From: Austropuccinia psidii
Lineage: Eukaryota > Basidiomycota > Pucciniomycetes > Pucciniales > Sphaerophragmiaceae
Reading direction: 5' to 3'
Length of the DNA stretch: 64,000 bases
NCBI GenBank assembly: GCA_023105745.1
Contig: JALGQZ010000013.1
Coordinates: 8,737,105 to 8,801,104 of the forward strand
Below, piece by piece: positions 1 to 11,885 of this stretch. The first letter of the stretch is position 1, and each line of letters starts with the position of its first letter. The notes beneath the pieces were generated by a model that saw only the letters and a list, made by a program, of their open reading frames with translations, searched no databases and was not told the origin of the DNA. The translations under genes and the position numbers were made by a program.

Positions 1-426
1 TCTATTATTTTTATGGTCAGTGACAATTATAAAAGTGAGAAGTGTAAAGCTCTTAATGAGACAATTACATGTGAAAAAGAATAATATCTAACCACTTATA
101 GATAATATTTAAGTATTATATATAAATGAAATTATTAAACACATTGTGCATAGATAATTCTTATGGAAAAATCATATTTAAAAAAACTAATAATAGAGAA
201 AAAAAGATATAGAATTTAAGAGATAGCTTACTTATAATACTTGTTTAATAGAACAAGTGAAACAACAATGGTTATTATGGTGAATAATGTTTATAATTTG
301 AAAAAACACCAAAAATTAATATTTTAAAAGTTAAATACAACTTTTTTATGATAAAATAAGATTTAAGAGTTTTTAAGAGGTATTTGTGGATTGAAAAGAT
401 ATTTAAGACAATAATTTTATATAATA
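1..426. other. AT-rich sequence, no gene seen
   Basis: Very AT-rich. Short open frames on both strands have no recognisable motif. The TE-A relic becomes recognisable only near 427. Confidence 0.6.
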
Positions 427-2142
427 AAATATGATATTGTTCACAAACATGGGAATATTCATAAAAACGCAGATGGAATAAGCAGATAGGCACTAAAAAA
501 TAATATTGACAATACCGCTTATGTTCCAGAAGAAGCTTCCCCACAAATCCCCATAGAAGGAATCAGTGTTACAGACCTGAACACCACTTTCTTTGAGAAG
601 GTAAGAAACAGTTATACTCAGGATAAAAACTGTAGCATTTTATATCAGTTACTTATTAATAACTGTGAAGGCAATTCTTTGATACATTCCTTAGATGAAA
701 TATGGAGAAAATCATATGATGAAAGTAGGTTCCACTTACTGGATGGTATAATTTACCACAGAACTAAGCATAAATGTTTCATGACAGTTGTGGACAGGTC
801 CTTAATCAATCTTGTACTTCAGGAATGCCATGACAGCCTTTTCTCAGGACATATGTCTGAGGACAGAACAAGAGAAAAAGTAAAAACCTGCATATGGTGG
901 CCAATGTGGCAGAAAGATGTTGCAGAGTATTGCAAAACCTGTGACACATGTCAAAAAGAAAAGAAAGGAACTGGAAAAATACTTGTAAATATGAACAAGA
1001 TCCAAGAAACCAGAAGACTTAGGGAAATTGTCCATATGTATTGGGTAACTGATTGGGTAACTGGCCTGCCACCAGGGGGTGAAAGAAGCTATAATGCTTT
1101 CCTATTGATTGTTGACAGATTTAGTAAGACTCCAATCTTTCTACCATATTGCAAGGATGATACGGCCATGGATACAGCTCTTCTGATATGGAATAGAGTT
1201 GTATCATGGACTGGCATATTCACAAACATCATTAGCAACAGAGATACCAGATTCACCTCAGTTCTATGCACAAATCTTCACAAAATATTTGGGACAAAAT
1301 TATCCTTCTCTACAGCCTACCACCCACAAACTGATGGTTTGGCTGAAAGGATGATCCAAAACTTGGAAGATATGGTAAGAAGATTTTGTGCATATGGCCT
1401 TGAATTCAAAGATTGTGATGGATTTACCCATGATTGGTGTACTATTTTACCAGAACTGAAGTTGGCATATAAGACATAAATTCATGCCAGTACCAATAAA
1501 ACTGCTGCTTTTCTAGAAAAAGGATGGAATCCCAAATTACCTCAATATTTCTTGAGGAAAGATTTAGTTGAGATACATCCTCCAGCTGCTACCTTCAAAA
1601 GAATGCTAGAAAAAACTAGAAAGCATGAAATAAGCTTCATGGAAGACTCTTTTTCATATTCTAAGGACAAATAGGACAAATCACATGCCACTCCAGATTT
1701 TGAAGTGGGGGATTTAGTACTTGTATCCACCACTAACTTCAATAACATCAGAGGATTTAGAAAGCTCAAAGACTCCTTTGGAGGAACTTTTGTTATCAAG
1801 GCCCTCCATGGAGAAAATGCTGTTTTAGTAGAAATATCTGAAGAACTTAGCAATAAGCATCCTGCATTTCCAGTGAGCTTGATAAAGCCATATTAATATA
1901 GTGATGCTGAAAAATTTCCTTCAAGAAATAAAGTTCCCCAAGTTATACCTCCTATTGAATCATCTGGTATTGAGAAAATTACCAAAGTTCTCAATGAAAG
2001 AAAGTTGAGAGCCAATAAAGTAAGGGAATACCTTGTTAGGTACAGTGACCCAACTTGTGAAGATAAATGGTTAGAAGAAAAACACTACCTGAAACTACTC
2101 AGCTTTTCAGAAGGTCCAGACACACTAGATATAACAATATTA
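427..2142 (+). pseudogene. TE-A Gypsy Pol relic: RNase H end and integrase
   Basis: This is the 3' part of an old plus-strand TE-A element. It starts in the RNase H tail (HKHGNIHKNADG, then a stop) and runs through the linker and integrase. The longest open stretch is 679-1479 (266 codons). The integrase zinc finger is visible (CKTC..CQKE), as are the catalytic Glu in TDGLAERM and the C-terminal FPVSLIKPY module near 1860-1893. Lesions: a stop at 1477-1479, further stops near 1672 and 1894, a duplicated WVT replacing the first catalytic Asp (VHMYWVTDWVTG), and ISNRD for ISDRD, which loses the second Asp. The minus-strand TE-A copy at 10566-16579 is the template. Clearly dead and older than the other copies. 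Confidence 0.9.
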
Positions 2143-2151
2143 CAAATTAAT

Positions 2152-2170
2152 ATTTTTTGGGGGGAGGGAA
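2152..2170 (+). promoter_or_regulatory. Polypurine tract of TE-A relic
   Basis: A T-run followed by GGGGGGAGGGAA directly abuts the LTR start TGTGAATC at 2171. It matches the tract of the intact copy (10633-10650, minus). It would prime plus-strand DNA synthesis. Confidence 0.8.
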
Positions 2171-2349
2171 TGTGAATCTTAGAGGTATTTTCACATATCC
2201 AAAAGACCACAAATAACAAAATAAGATACAAATATAAATAAAAATGAATTTATTTATATTGTCAAAATAAAAATTAAAGTATAAATACAAATTTATATAC
2301 AAAAATAAAATTTGAAAGATAATTTAAAATAAAAATTACAATAAATTTT
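2171..2349 (+). repeat. TE-A 3' LTR, first ~178 bp only
   Basis: Starts TGTGAATCTTAGAGG and is collinear with the first ~178 bp of the TE-A LTR at 8809-10632 (reverse complement), with visible divergence. It stops where TE-C LTR sequence begins. The rest may be the plus-strand piece at 59941-61252. Confidence 0.8.
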
Positions 2350-3112
2350 TGTCACAGGGGCTCTTCTAAGTGAAGAGGGCCTGGCACTCAGTAAACTGGG
2401 ACTCACTTATAGAGGGCTCAAGGATATGATAAGACAAAATACACTTAAGAGTGTTAAGAGATGAGTTACTAATAAAAGAAATATAAGAAATCAGCAACAA
2501 AAGATATAAATGTAAAGAATAAAAGAGCCAACCACAAACAAGTCCAAGTCTATTGTTTCCACCTGTCAGAATGAAAAGAGAAGGGTTAATAAGGATATGG
2601 CCACCCAACTCATACTGTACAGGTGGAGAAAGAAATGCAAAGACTAACTTAATACCAAATAAATTTAATACCCAAAATAAGGATATGAATATTCATTAAA
2701 TAATAAATCAACTAAATTAATTAACTGGGGAAAAGTCCCCAGGGGAGAGAAAGAGGGGCTGGTATATGTGAGAATCACAATCCCTGATCCAGAGGAAGAA
2801 TTTTCATGAGAATAATTGAGTATTGAATTGAGTCTGGCCAAAACAGGTCCTGTACAGCTGTAAAAAACCTGTACAAGAGGTGTGGTGGAGTTGAGTGATC
2901 ATACAGTTTCAGAATGGTGTATCCAAACTGTATTGGGTGAATCCAACCTGCACAGATGTTGACAGGCTGTATTGATAATCCAGACTGTATGCATTTTTCA
3001 TTAAGGAAGATTGCCGAAACTGAATGCTGATGAAAATAGTGGATATGCTGATTTGAGGTGTTTGAGTGGGTGTATGAATGAATACCCTTACCCCTGGTGA
3101 GTGGTTGTTACA
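2350..3112 (-). repeat. TE-C LTR, left copy (3' LTR)
   Basis: On the minus strand it begins TGTAACAACCACTCACC and ends ...CCCCTGTGACA. It is highly similar over its whole length to 59203-59941. At its right edge a polypurine tract abuts it, so this is the 3' LTR of a minus-strand element. The pairing with the TE-C coding region at 51565-58480 is inferred from order and orientation. Confidence 0.8.
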
Positions 3113-3329
3113 GTATCCCCCTCTTAAAACTGGTGGGCTCCTGAACACCATAATACCCTGCCACTGTTGAGTGGCATCTCAATATCCCCACATTTTTTTC
3201 AAAAAATTTCTTTTTAATTTCCATTTCCTCTTAACCATTATCCTGAAAATCCTTTTCAATTCTTCTCTGTCAAATTAATATTAATCTCTCCCCTTCTTTT
3301 GAATTTGAGTAAGTATTCCACTTCAAAAT
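3113..3329 (-). other. TE-C polypurine tract and 3' internal end
   Basis: Reads on the minus strand as CCAGTTTTAAGAGGGGGATAC immediately before the LTR start at 3112, typical of chromovirus polypurine tracts. The remaining ~190 bp is unassigned AT-rich sequence up to the TE-B LTR edge. Confidence 0.6.
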
Positions 3330-4766
3330 TGTCAGCTGGAGTCTATGTTGAAGCAGTAATTAGGCTATTTACAGCTAGAAATATGACTGTGACATGTGAA
3401 AATAATTTTAAAATAAGAGTTTTTTAATAATTTAATAGTTTATAATCTAATAAAAGGGCTCTAATATTGAAAAATAGTCGTGGTGAGCACTATTGAGAAC
3501 CCTGGATGCAGTCCTACCAGTTGGATTATTATAATAAGAACTACAATAATTAAAATTATAATTATACCCTGATTATTACTCAAGAGTAAAACTGTTTTGG
3601 ACAGTTTACTACGTAGGATATTCAAGAGCAGGATGAGGAAACAATTCTGGCTGTGAAAAGCCTCCTTTTTATCCTGAAATGGGGTGGAAAGGGTGCTAGA
3701 CCTTTCCAAATAGAGGAAGTGAATATTTTTTCACTCTCTAGTACTGGCTTGTGGTTTGAAAACAGCCTGTATAACCTTTATTGGGCTCAGATGTGGTTTT
3801 GAAACCACATCTGGGCAGTTTTCACCAATACAGGGTGGAAATTTTCATCCGGGGACCTCACAGCCTGATTTTGACGTGTATGAAGCATAGAATTCTGTAC
3901 AGAAGCTGTATGGGACCCCAGTATTGACTGACATATGAGGTATTTAAGTAAAAACAAGCTTCTTCATCTATTTGACACCTCATATTAATGGTTATGGGAT
4001 ATTATCCCATGGTAAGGCTGTTTATGACAGCAGGTGGGAATCTGACCTTAAAACAGCCATAACTTTGTCAATTATTGAGATATCAACCTCAAAATTTTGT
4101 CAGTGTGTAGCCCTGTATGTGCCCTACACAATGGTACGTCATTTGATATGGGTATCATTCAATATGGGATAGGTATCCATGTACAAGATTTTTCTACATT
4201 TGTGTGGTATAGGCAAAAAGCTTTATTGAGCTTATTTGCCCCATAACTTTTGTTCTAGTTGAGCTATGGGGAAATTGATGACACCATCAGATAGCCCTGA
4301 TTGTTCTCTTTCCAAAAAGACCCCACTTCAAGTATCTCACACTAAAACTGTAGAAGTTAGATGAGGGGTGAATGTTTTGTTCACCCTTATTTGGCCTGAA
4401 ATTGACCATAACTCCAGTAATATTGGTGCTAGCTCAGTTTGGCTGGTACCATTGGATAGCCCTGGCTTAGAGCTTCATTTTGAGTACCCATTTTATGGGG
4501 TTAATCTTCTCCTTCTAGATTTTAGATGAGCGGTGAAAATTAAGGTTTATTCTCAGCAATAACTTTGAGCAGGAATAACGTTGTTATTTCTTGTCCTATG
4601 GTGATTGGACTTATGTTTTCAGAAAGATGTGAGTTTCATCTTTCTTTTGGTACTTTTTGAGCTGATTTGGCTCAGCTCCATGTTTTGGTGGTATCTTGGC
4701 TATACCATTGGTTTATCGTATTTTGGCTGTCATGCTTGTGCTCTGGTTTTGAGTCACAGGCTGACA
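3330..4766 (-). repeat. TE-B copy 1, 3' LTR
   Basis: A 1437-bp LTR. On the minus strand it runs TGTCAGCC...AGCTGACA, with short inverted termini. It matches 27081-28518 along its whole length and 19222-20299 in part. The internal side (4767 on) carries the polypurine tract. Left flank 3325-3329 is AAAAT. Confidence 0.92.
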
Positions 4767-4788
4767 TACCCTCCCTCTAAAAAAGGCT
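4767..4788 (-). promoter_or_regulatory. TE-B copy 1 polypurine tract
   Basis: Minus strand CCTTTTTTAGAGGGAGGGTA abuts the LTR start at 4766. The same tract lies at 20300-20320 in copy 2. Confidence 0.8.
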
Positions 4789-4790
4789 CA

Positions 4791-6239
4791 TCATTGATGA
4801 GACTTTTCAGTCCTCCGAGAGGCCCTGAATCTCCTTAGATGAAGGTTCCCATCTGGTATGGCATCTTCTGCCAACCATTTGTCTTTATCAGCTGTTTGGT
4901 GCTTGAATCTGACTGAGTATTGTCTTTGATCCTTTCCATTAAGTCTGATCCTCCTGGACCTGATGATCTTACTCACAGGTCCTGGGGATTCCTCCACTTC
5001 CACTATATCAGGTGGTGTGGGGTTCTTCTTCCTGGAGGGGAATTTGTCCTCCTTTGTTTGGAAGTATGGTTTGACCAAGCTTACTGGGAAGACTGGGTGG
5101 TTCCTGGAAAATTCCTCTGTAAGTTTGACTTCCACTTCATTCTTTCCTATCAACCTAGTGATAGTGAAAGGCCCTAGAAATGAGTCCCTCATTTTCTTGG
5201 GTCCTTTAACATTATTAAAGTTCAGTGTAGACACTAGCACCTGGTCCCCTTCCTTAAAGTCTGGTTCCATGTGTGTCTTGTCCCACCTCTTCTTATTATA
5301 TTATTTTGCCTCAGCTATGCCCTTGGCAGCTGTGTCACAAGCCCTCTTTCACATATCATGGAAGTCTTTGGCTGTGGGGTGGATGGTCAGAAGATTCTTC
5401 TTCAAGTAATCCACAGGCAGCAGGGGATTCCACCCTTTCTCTACCACTGCAGGTGTTTTTCCTGTTGTAGAGTGCTGACTTGTATTATAAGCCAGCTGGA
5501 CAACTGGTAGAAGGGTAACCCAGTCATGGGTGTATCCTTCATGGTCCTTGTATTCCATGCCATAGGCACAGAACCTTCTAAGGATATCTTCCATAGTCTG
5601 GATCATCCCCTCAGCTAGGCCATCTGTTTGGGGATGGTAAGCTGTGGGAAAAGAAAGCTCGGTGCCAAGCATGTCATACAAGTTGGTCCAAAATTCAGAT
5701 GTGAATTTTGGGTCCCTATCACTAATGATGATTTTAGGGACTCCACAGGTAGATATGATGTTATTCCAAAATAACAGGGCAGTATCAATGGCTGCGTCCT
5801 CTTTGTGGCATGGTAGACACCTCATGCTCTTGCTGAACCTATCAACTATGATAAATCAGGCATTGTAGTTTTCTTTGCCTCCTGGGACAAGTCCTGTAAC
5901 CACGTCCATTTTGATGGTTTCCCATGGGTGCTTGGGTTCTTCTATATGTTGAAGTAACCCATACTTCTTCCCATGTTTCCTATTTGCATTTTGGCATCTT
6001 TCACAAGTGTTGATATATTCTCCCAACTCTTGTTCCCACTTGGGCCACCAAGCTGTGCTTCCTACCCTCTCTTTGGTCCTGTCTTTACTCATGTCTGCCA
6101 TATAGGGGCAGTCATGGAATTCCTGCAGGATCAAGGATATGTGGTCTCTGTCTACCACTGTGAGTGCACTTGTGTGTTTCTCTCTGTGGTAGAGAAGGCC
6201 ATCTATAAGGAAGAACTTGTAATCCTTATAGGCCCTCAA
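4791..6239 (-). pseudogene. TE-B copy 1 integrase
   Basis: Integrase of a Ty3/Gypsy Pol polyprotein, which inserts element cDNA into chromosomes. In order: zinc finger (HDCPYMADM..., CERCQ), core with the second Asp (ISDRDPKF) and the Glu (TDGLAEGM), then a C-terminal module (FPVSLVKPYFQT) and a basic chromodomain-like tail ending at 4791. It is one frame interrupted by stops at 6240, 5856, 5349 and near 5310. Copy 2 reads WKK or YNK across the last two, which shows these are point nonsense changes. The first Asp segment reads MDVVTG where copy 2 has MDWVTG. Confidence 0.9.
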
Positions 6240-7129
6240 TCAGGGTTCTTCCAGCTGGGATTCCAGTTCTGGACTCCTGTACATTTTTTGAAGGAGTTGT
6301 AGTAGTATGCCACACTGTTTGTGTTTGGCATAAGACTTCAGTATGGAACTAAAAAATTCATTGTGCAGTTCAGAGGAAATTATTCCCAATATGGGAGTTT
6401 CTGTCCCCTCTGAATCCGTGTTTCCGCTGTCAAGGGTACCACTTTCTGGTGCACATTCAGAAAATCTGAAGTTCTTTCTCCTATCTACTCCCATGAAATG
6501 GATAGGGATTTTGGCTGCAAGTTCAGGGTCATAAGCTGGATTTATTTTGACATTGTCCAGTGGCCATCTGCATTGGTATGAGACTTACCTTCTTTGTATA
6601 TGATGGTCATGTTCCCTCTATACTCCTGGATGGCTATTTGCCATCTCAGCATTTGTCTATTTGTAGTCTTCATGTTCAGTAAAGACTTCAAGGCTGTGTA
6701 GTCTGTGTAGACTTCAAGGACTTCACCCTCAAAATAATAATGGAGTTTCTCTAGAGCCCAGAATAGACATAGACATTCAGTCTGGGTGGCCCCATACCTG
6801 GCTTCTGAATCTTTCAGCTGCCTTGAGATGTAGCAAATTACTCCTTCTCTTGGTTCACCATCCACAATTTGTCTTCGGTGAAGGGCTGCTTCTAGGTGTT
6901 GACTGCATGCTGCATCTATATATAGCTTGAATGGTAGTTCAAAGTCAGGTAAGATGATCACAGGTGCATTTGTGAGTTCATATTTGATCCTTTCATACAC
7001 ATCCATCCTTTCCTTGGTCATTTCAAAAACTACATCTTTTGAACATAACTTGTATAAACTACTAGTTATGTGTGCAAAGTTTTTGATGTGGTTTCTATAG
7101 TAGCTAGCAAACCCAAGGAAAGATTGCAT
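6240..7129 (-). pseudogene. TE-B copy 1 RNase H and linker
   Basis: 6542-7129 encodes RNase [10 protein letters not shown] with the first Asp, [16 protein letters not shown] with the Glu, VYTDYTALKS with the next Asp. It ends in [12 protein letters not shown]. 6240-6494 is the linker to integrase in another frame. The usual Gypsy ending ADGLSRWP, intact in TE-A at about 12310, is missing. A small deletion between repeated GATGG words shifts the frame, and copy 2 carries the same deletion. Confidence 0.85.
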
Positions 7130-8007
7130 CTCTTTAATGCTTTGTGGTACTGGTTTTTGCAGTACTGCTGCTACTTTATTCTGGTCAATTGCCGGACTAA
7201 GACCTGAGACTTTATGTCGTAGAGCCAGTAACTCTTGTTGGCCAAAATTTCACTTTTTAAGTGAAATTTTGAGATTTATGGGTGTGCATTTACTTAGTAC
7301 TCTTTCTATGTATTGCACATGGTCTTCCCATGTGTCTGAGTATATAATGATATCATCAATATATAACACCATCCAGCCTTCCAGTATTTCTTCTTCAGAT
7401 ATGGTGTCCATCATCCTTTGGATATGGGCTGGTGCATTTTTGATGCCAAATGGAATCCTGGTATACTCATATATGCCAATATGGCATATTATTCTGAGTA
7501 ATTATATGGAGTTTGGTTTAACTCCATTTTGGTGAAAGCCTTTCATACAATCCATTTTGGTTATGTATTTGGCTTTTGCCAGTTTATCCAAGGCATGAGA
7601 TATCCTGGGTATAGGGTACCTGTCTGCTTTTGTGTAGTTATTCAGAGCTCTGAAGTCTCCACACAGTCTAGCCTTTCCATCATGCCAGGTGATTAGGACA
7701 GGGGTGGTGATTTAAACTACTCATTATGTCCAATCTTCCTGATGACATCCATGTCCAGGAGTTCATTGATATGTTTCTCAATTTCTTTCCTGGTTTCCAG
7801 GCTTGCTGGATAAGGAGGTCTCCTAAGAATTGGTGGATAAGGCCTTTCCACATCCAGACATAGTTCTATATCATGACCTTTGATCTTGCCTAATGGTTCT
7901 TCACCAATGGCAAATGCTGGTCTGTTCTTTCTCAGCATCTTCAGTAAACTTAGTTTTTGTTTACTGGTGAGGGTAGTGCTAAACTGTCCCTCTCTGAATT
8001 CCTTCAC
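7130..8007 (-). pseudogene. TE-B copy 1 reverse transcriptase
   Basis: RNA-directed DNA polymerase region of Pol. 7717-8007 gives the approach segment (GHDIELCLDVERPYPPILRRP, then HINELLDMDVIRK). The catalytic YIDDIIIYS is readable near 7337-7375. A stop at 7717 and a frame change before 7129 break the frame. The active-site aspartates themselves are still present. Confidence 0.85.
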
Positions 8008-8808
8008 AAGTTCTTCTAGTGGATCTTGAGAAGATATCTGGTATATATCAACTGAAAATTTCTTTTCCTTGTTTACTGTTGTAAATGTCTATCCCATACA
8101 TCCTCTGGCAATCTGTCCCCAGTAAACCCCTTGGATGTGGGCATCATCAAGCACTACAAACTCTGGGTTGAGTCTGATATTACCCTTCCTGTGGGGTATA
8201 ATTATCTGTTTGATAATTTTACCAATGGAAGTCATCTTCCCTGCTGCACTTTTAAAGTTCTTTGCCTTAGTGGGCAAGAGCTGTTTTTCCCAGTTTGGGA
8301 AGTGGGTATCCAGATAGTTTCTGGCCACTATGGAGCAGTGTGCTCCACTATGAATGATCAGTGGATTCTGAGCATTGTCAATACCAACAGTCATTTTTGT
8401 GGCTGTCCCATGTATATATGCCATTCCTTTTGTTGGTGTAACCAGGAATGTTTGTGCATCCTGTGTATGTTTGCACAACTTCTTGTTAGCAGTGTCCTGT
8501 GGCATGCCTGCTTCCAACTGTATGTCCTGAATTTCTAGTGGGGTTTCCTCTTGGTATTCCACTAGAAATTCCTCTCTTGCATCTTGATCATCATCAGATG
8601 GTTCTCTGATGGCATCACGCATGGAGTTTGATTCAGAATCCTCTGTTGGAGATTCTTCCTCTGGGACTTTCTCAATGGAATAGACTTTTTTCTTTGTCTT
8701 TGGACAGTTAATGGCATAGTGTTCTGTTGAACCACAATTGTGACAAGAATTTCTCTTCTTTGCTACTTCTGCCACTCTTTATTTGGGTTTGTCTTTAAAC
8801 TCTACCCT
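8008..8808 (-). pseudogene. TE-B copy 1 Gag C-terminus (zinc knuckle) and protease
   Basis: The nucleocapsid zinc knuckle CHNCGSTEHYAINCP is complete (CX2CX4HX4C). It is followed by an acidic linker and the retropepsin region. The active site reads HSGAHCSIVA where copy 2 reads DSGAHCSIVA, so a GAT to CAT change removes the catalytic Asp. A stop lies near 8780, just before the knuckle. The frame is cut at 8808 by the TE-A insertion and resumes at 18894. Confidence 0.9.
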
Positions 8809-10632
8809 TGTAAGGTGTGGATATGAAACTTTGATTAAAAATCAAGTACTTTTCCTGTCCTCAAAATTTGTATAAGGTAAAAATCAATTAAAAATAGTAA
8901 GAAATATTATTTTTAAGAGAAAACAGGCCAATTTTATTGTTTATAGCTTTATTAGTATAAAACAATAATATTATAAAAATTTATTGTTTTACCAACAATA
9001 AAAATATATCCAAAAAATACTCTACAAGAGATATTTTAGGGCTACAAAAGAAATTTCTTCAAGATCAATTTCAATTGGAATTAATTTCCCAAAGAACTGC
9101 AAGCAATTAATTAAAGAAAAAAGTCTTTAAAAACAATATTAAAGAGAAAACACGCCCAAAAGTGACCAGAGTGAATTTGGAAACAAAGTGACAAAGTTTA
9201 CAGTGATTAAAGATGCTTTAATTCACTTTTGGGGTGGTTCAGGGGTAAAAATGATTATAAGAGTTACAAACAATGATTATAATGATTTTTTTACGTGGTT
9301 GAAAGGATTAAAATGATTTAACAATGGTGGTTGGAATCTTTTATTGATTGGTTTAACAGTGTTTAAACTAATTAATAAAAAGGAAAAGATTCTAACATGA
9401 AGAGAAAAGTGGGGCAAAGAAGACATTCTTTTATTACTCCAAAGGTAAAATTTACTCTTGTCAGTCGTGAAAAACAGTCTGACAACAGAAAAGCCAATTA
9501 TGGCATCATTGAACCCTGATATAGACCAAAAAGGGGTGGTTTAAGCCAATTTTAGCCAATTTTAGCCATTTCGGACCCTTAAATCAGCCATTACTATAGC
9601 AATACCTGTCCTAGAGCCTCCAAAACACGTCAGAATGTGTGTCAGAGGCTTAGAATCTAGTTAAAACTGTTTTTACTATGATTGTTTTATCTTAAGGGTA
9701 GTTTTACCCTCTTGGCAACAGCTAAAACTACCCCAGTTGGTATCAAAACCTCATCATCAATTGAGTCCACAGACCTTGTAACTCAATTTCCAGGCCAAAA
9801 GTGATGAACTTTTGCGTGAATTTTGACATCCCACACCTGTCAGCAAGGACTTTGGGGGTCTAGCTCCCCCTTAGAGCTGGAGTTCCTTTTCCCCCCAAAT
9901 TTAATCTTTCCAATTTATTTTTCCTTTAATTCCTCATCATGTATTATACTTATAATTTACATATGTAATTCAATTGAATTGTACAGTACAATACAGTAAT
10001 AATTGATACCTCATATGTAAATCACAGCTCACTTATGTAATACACGCGCACATTTTGGCATTTCAATTGAATTCAATTGAAAATACTTCAATTCCTCATA
10101 ACTTCTAAACTAAACACAACACCTCAATTTTAACACAAAAATTGATGGTTAACACCACATGTGGTGTGAATTAAATTAAAGTTTTGAGGATTTTCAACTT
10201 TTTTATTGAAAATACTAAAAACTTAACTTAAGCTTATTTAGAGTTGAGTTACAAGAATTTCACTCTGAGGTGACCCCACCTGATTTTTTATGAGGAATCC
10301 AATGGTGAAATAATTTTTATGTGTTTATTTATTGGATAAAAAGCTATAATAATTTTTATTTAACTTTTTTCCAAATTCATTTATTTTTTCCCAATTTTGT
10401 TAAAATTTCATTTTTACTTAATTTTTTCAAGTATAAATGTAATTTTATACTTACAAAATTGAATGTATTTTTATTTTTAAATTGTAATTAATTTTTTATT
10501 TTGAATATAACTTTATATTTATATTTTGATTTTTTATTTTAATAATATAAATAAATTTATTTTATTTATATTAATATGTTATTTTTGTATTTGTGGTCTT
10601 TTGGGTATATGAAATTACCTCTAAGGCTCACA
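8809..10632 (-). repeat. TE-A 3' LTR
   Basis: Minus strand TGTGAGCCTTAGAGG...CACACCTTACA, 1824 bp. Very similar to 17055-18893 and to the solo LTR at 53131-54966. It holds the stop codon of the Gag-Pol frame at 10566. Confidence 0.95.
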
Positions 10633-11885
10633 TTCCCTCCCCCTAAAAAAGAATATTGATTTGTAATATTGGTATTTCTAGTGTGTCTGAATCTCCTGAG
10701 GAGTTTGGTAGCTTCTGGTATATCTTTTTCTTCTAACCATTCATCTTCACAAGTTGGGTCACTGTACTTAACAAGGTGTTCCCTTACTTTCTTGGTTCTT
10801 AATTTCCTTTCTTTAAGAACTTTGGTAATTTTCTTAGTACCAGATCTCTCAATAGGAGGTATAACTTGGGGAATCTTATTCCTCAAGGGAAATTTCTCAG
10901 CATCACTAGATTTATATGGCTTTATCAAGCTCACTGGAAATGTAGGATGCTTGTTGCTAAGTTCTTCAGATAACTCTACTTCAATAGCATTTTCTCCATG
11001 GAGGGCCTTAATCACAAAAGGTCCTGCAAAGGAGTCTTTCAACTTTTTACATCCTTTGATGTTATTGAAGCTAGTGGTGGATACAAGAACTAGGTCCCCC
11101 ACTTTGAGATCTGGAGTTGCATGTGATTTAACCCATTTGTCTTTAGCATATGCAAAAGATTCCTCCATGCACCTTACTGCATGCTTTCTAGCTTTGTCTA
11201 GCATCCCTTTGAAGCTAGAAGCTGTGGGATGTATTTCAATTAAGTCTTTCCTCAAGGAATCTTGGGGTAACTTGGGGTTCCATCCTTTTTCTAGAATAGC
11301 AGGAGTCTGATTGGTACTGGCATGGATTGATGTTTTATATGCTAATTCCAGTGCTGGCAACAGAGTACACCAATCATGGGTAAATCCATCACAATATTTG
11401 TATTCAAGGCCATATGCACAAAATCTTCTCACCATGTCCTCTAAGGTTTGGATCATCCTTTCAGCCAGGCCATCAGTTTGTGGGTGGTAGGCTGTAGAGA
11501 AAGACAGTTTAGTGCCAAATAATTGGTGAAGATTTGTCCATAGGGCTGAAGTGAATTTGGGATCCCTATCACTAATGATATTTGTAAATATCCCAGTCCA
11601 TGAAACTACTCTATTCCATATCAGAAGAGCTGTATCCATGGCTGTATCATCTTTGTGACATGGTAAAAAGATTGGAGTTTTACTTAATCTGTCCACAATT
11701 ACTAGGCAAGCATTATAGCTTCTGTCACCTCCTGGTGGTAGGCCAGTTACCCAATCCATATGGACAATTTCCCAAGGTCTGCTTGGTTCTTGGATTTTTA
11801 TCATATTTCCAAGTCTCTTGCCAGTGGATTTATTTGCCTTTTGGCATCTGTCACAGGTTTTGCAATACTCTGCAACATCTTCCTA
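10566..11885 (-). pseudogene. TE-A integrase (downstream of nonsense codon)
   Basis: Same frame as the 11883-14630 block, separated only by TAG at 11883-11885 (WWPMW then stop, where the relic at 679-1479 reads WWPMWQKD). It contains the rest of the zinc finger (CKTC..CQKA), the catalytic core with Asp in HMDWVTGLP, Asp in ISDRDPKF and Glu in TDGLAERM, all present. The C-terminal FPVSLIKPY module and a basic tail RRFRHTRN follow. The frame has no stop of its own: it reads through the polypurine tract and about 67 bases of the LTR, ending at 10566. Loss of the original stop is likely, as the relic differs there. Confidence 0.92.
10633..10650 (-). promoter_or_regulatory. TE-A polypurine tract
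   Basis: Minus strand TTTTTTAGGGGGAGGGAA directly before the LTR start TGTGAG at 10632. It lies inside the open Pol frame (FLGGGN). Confidence 0.85.

Noticed and set aside
10669..11310. 213-codon plus-strand open frame
   Set aside because: Antisense shadow of the TE-A integrase; same for the other plus-strand frames opposite Gag-Pol of TE-A, TE-B, TE-C and TE-D.
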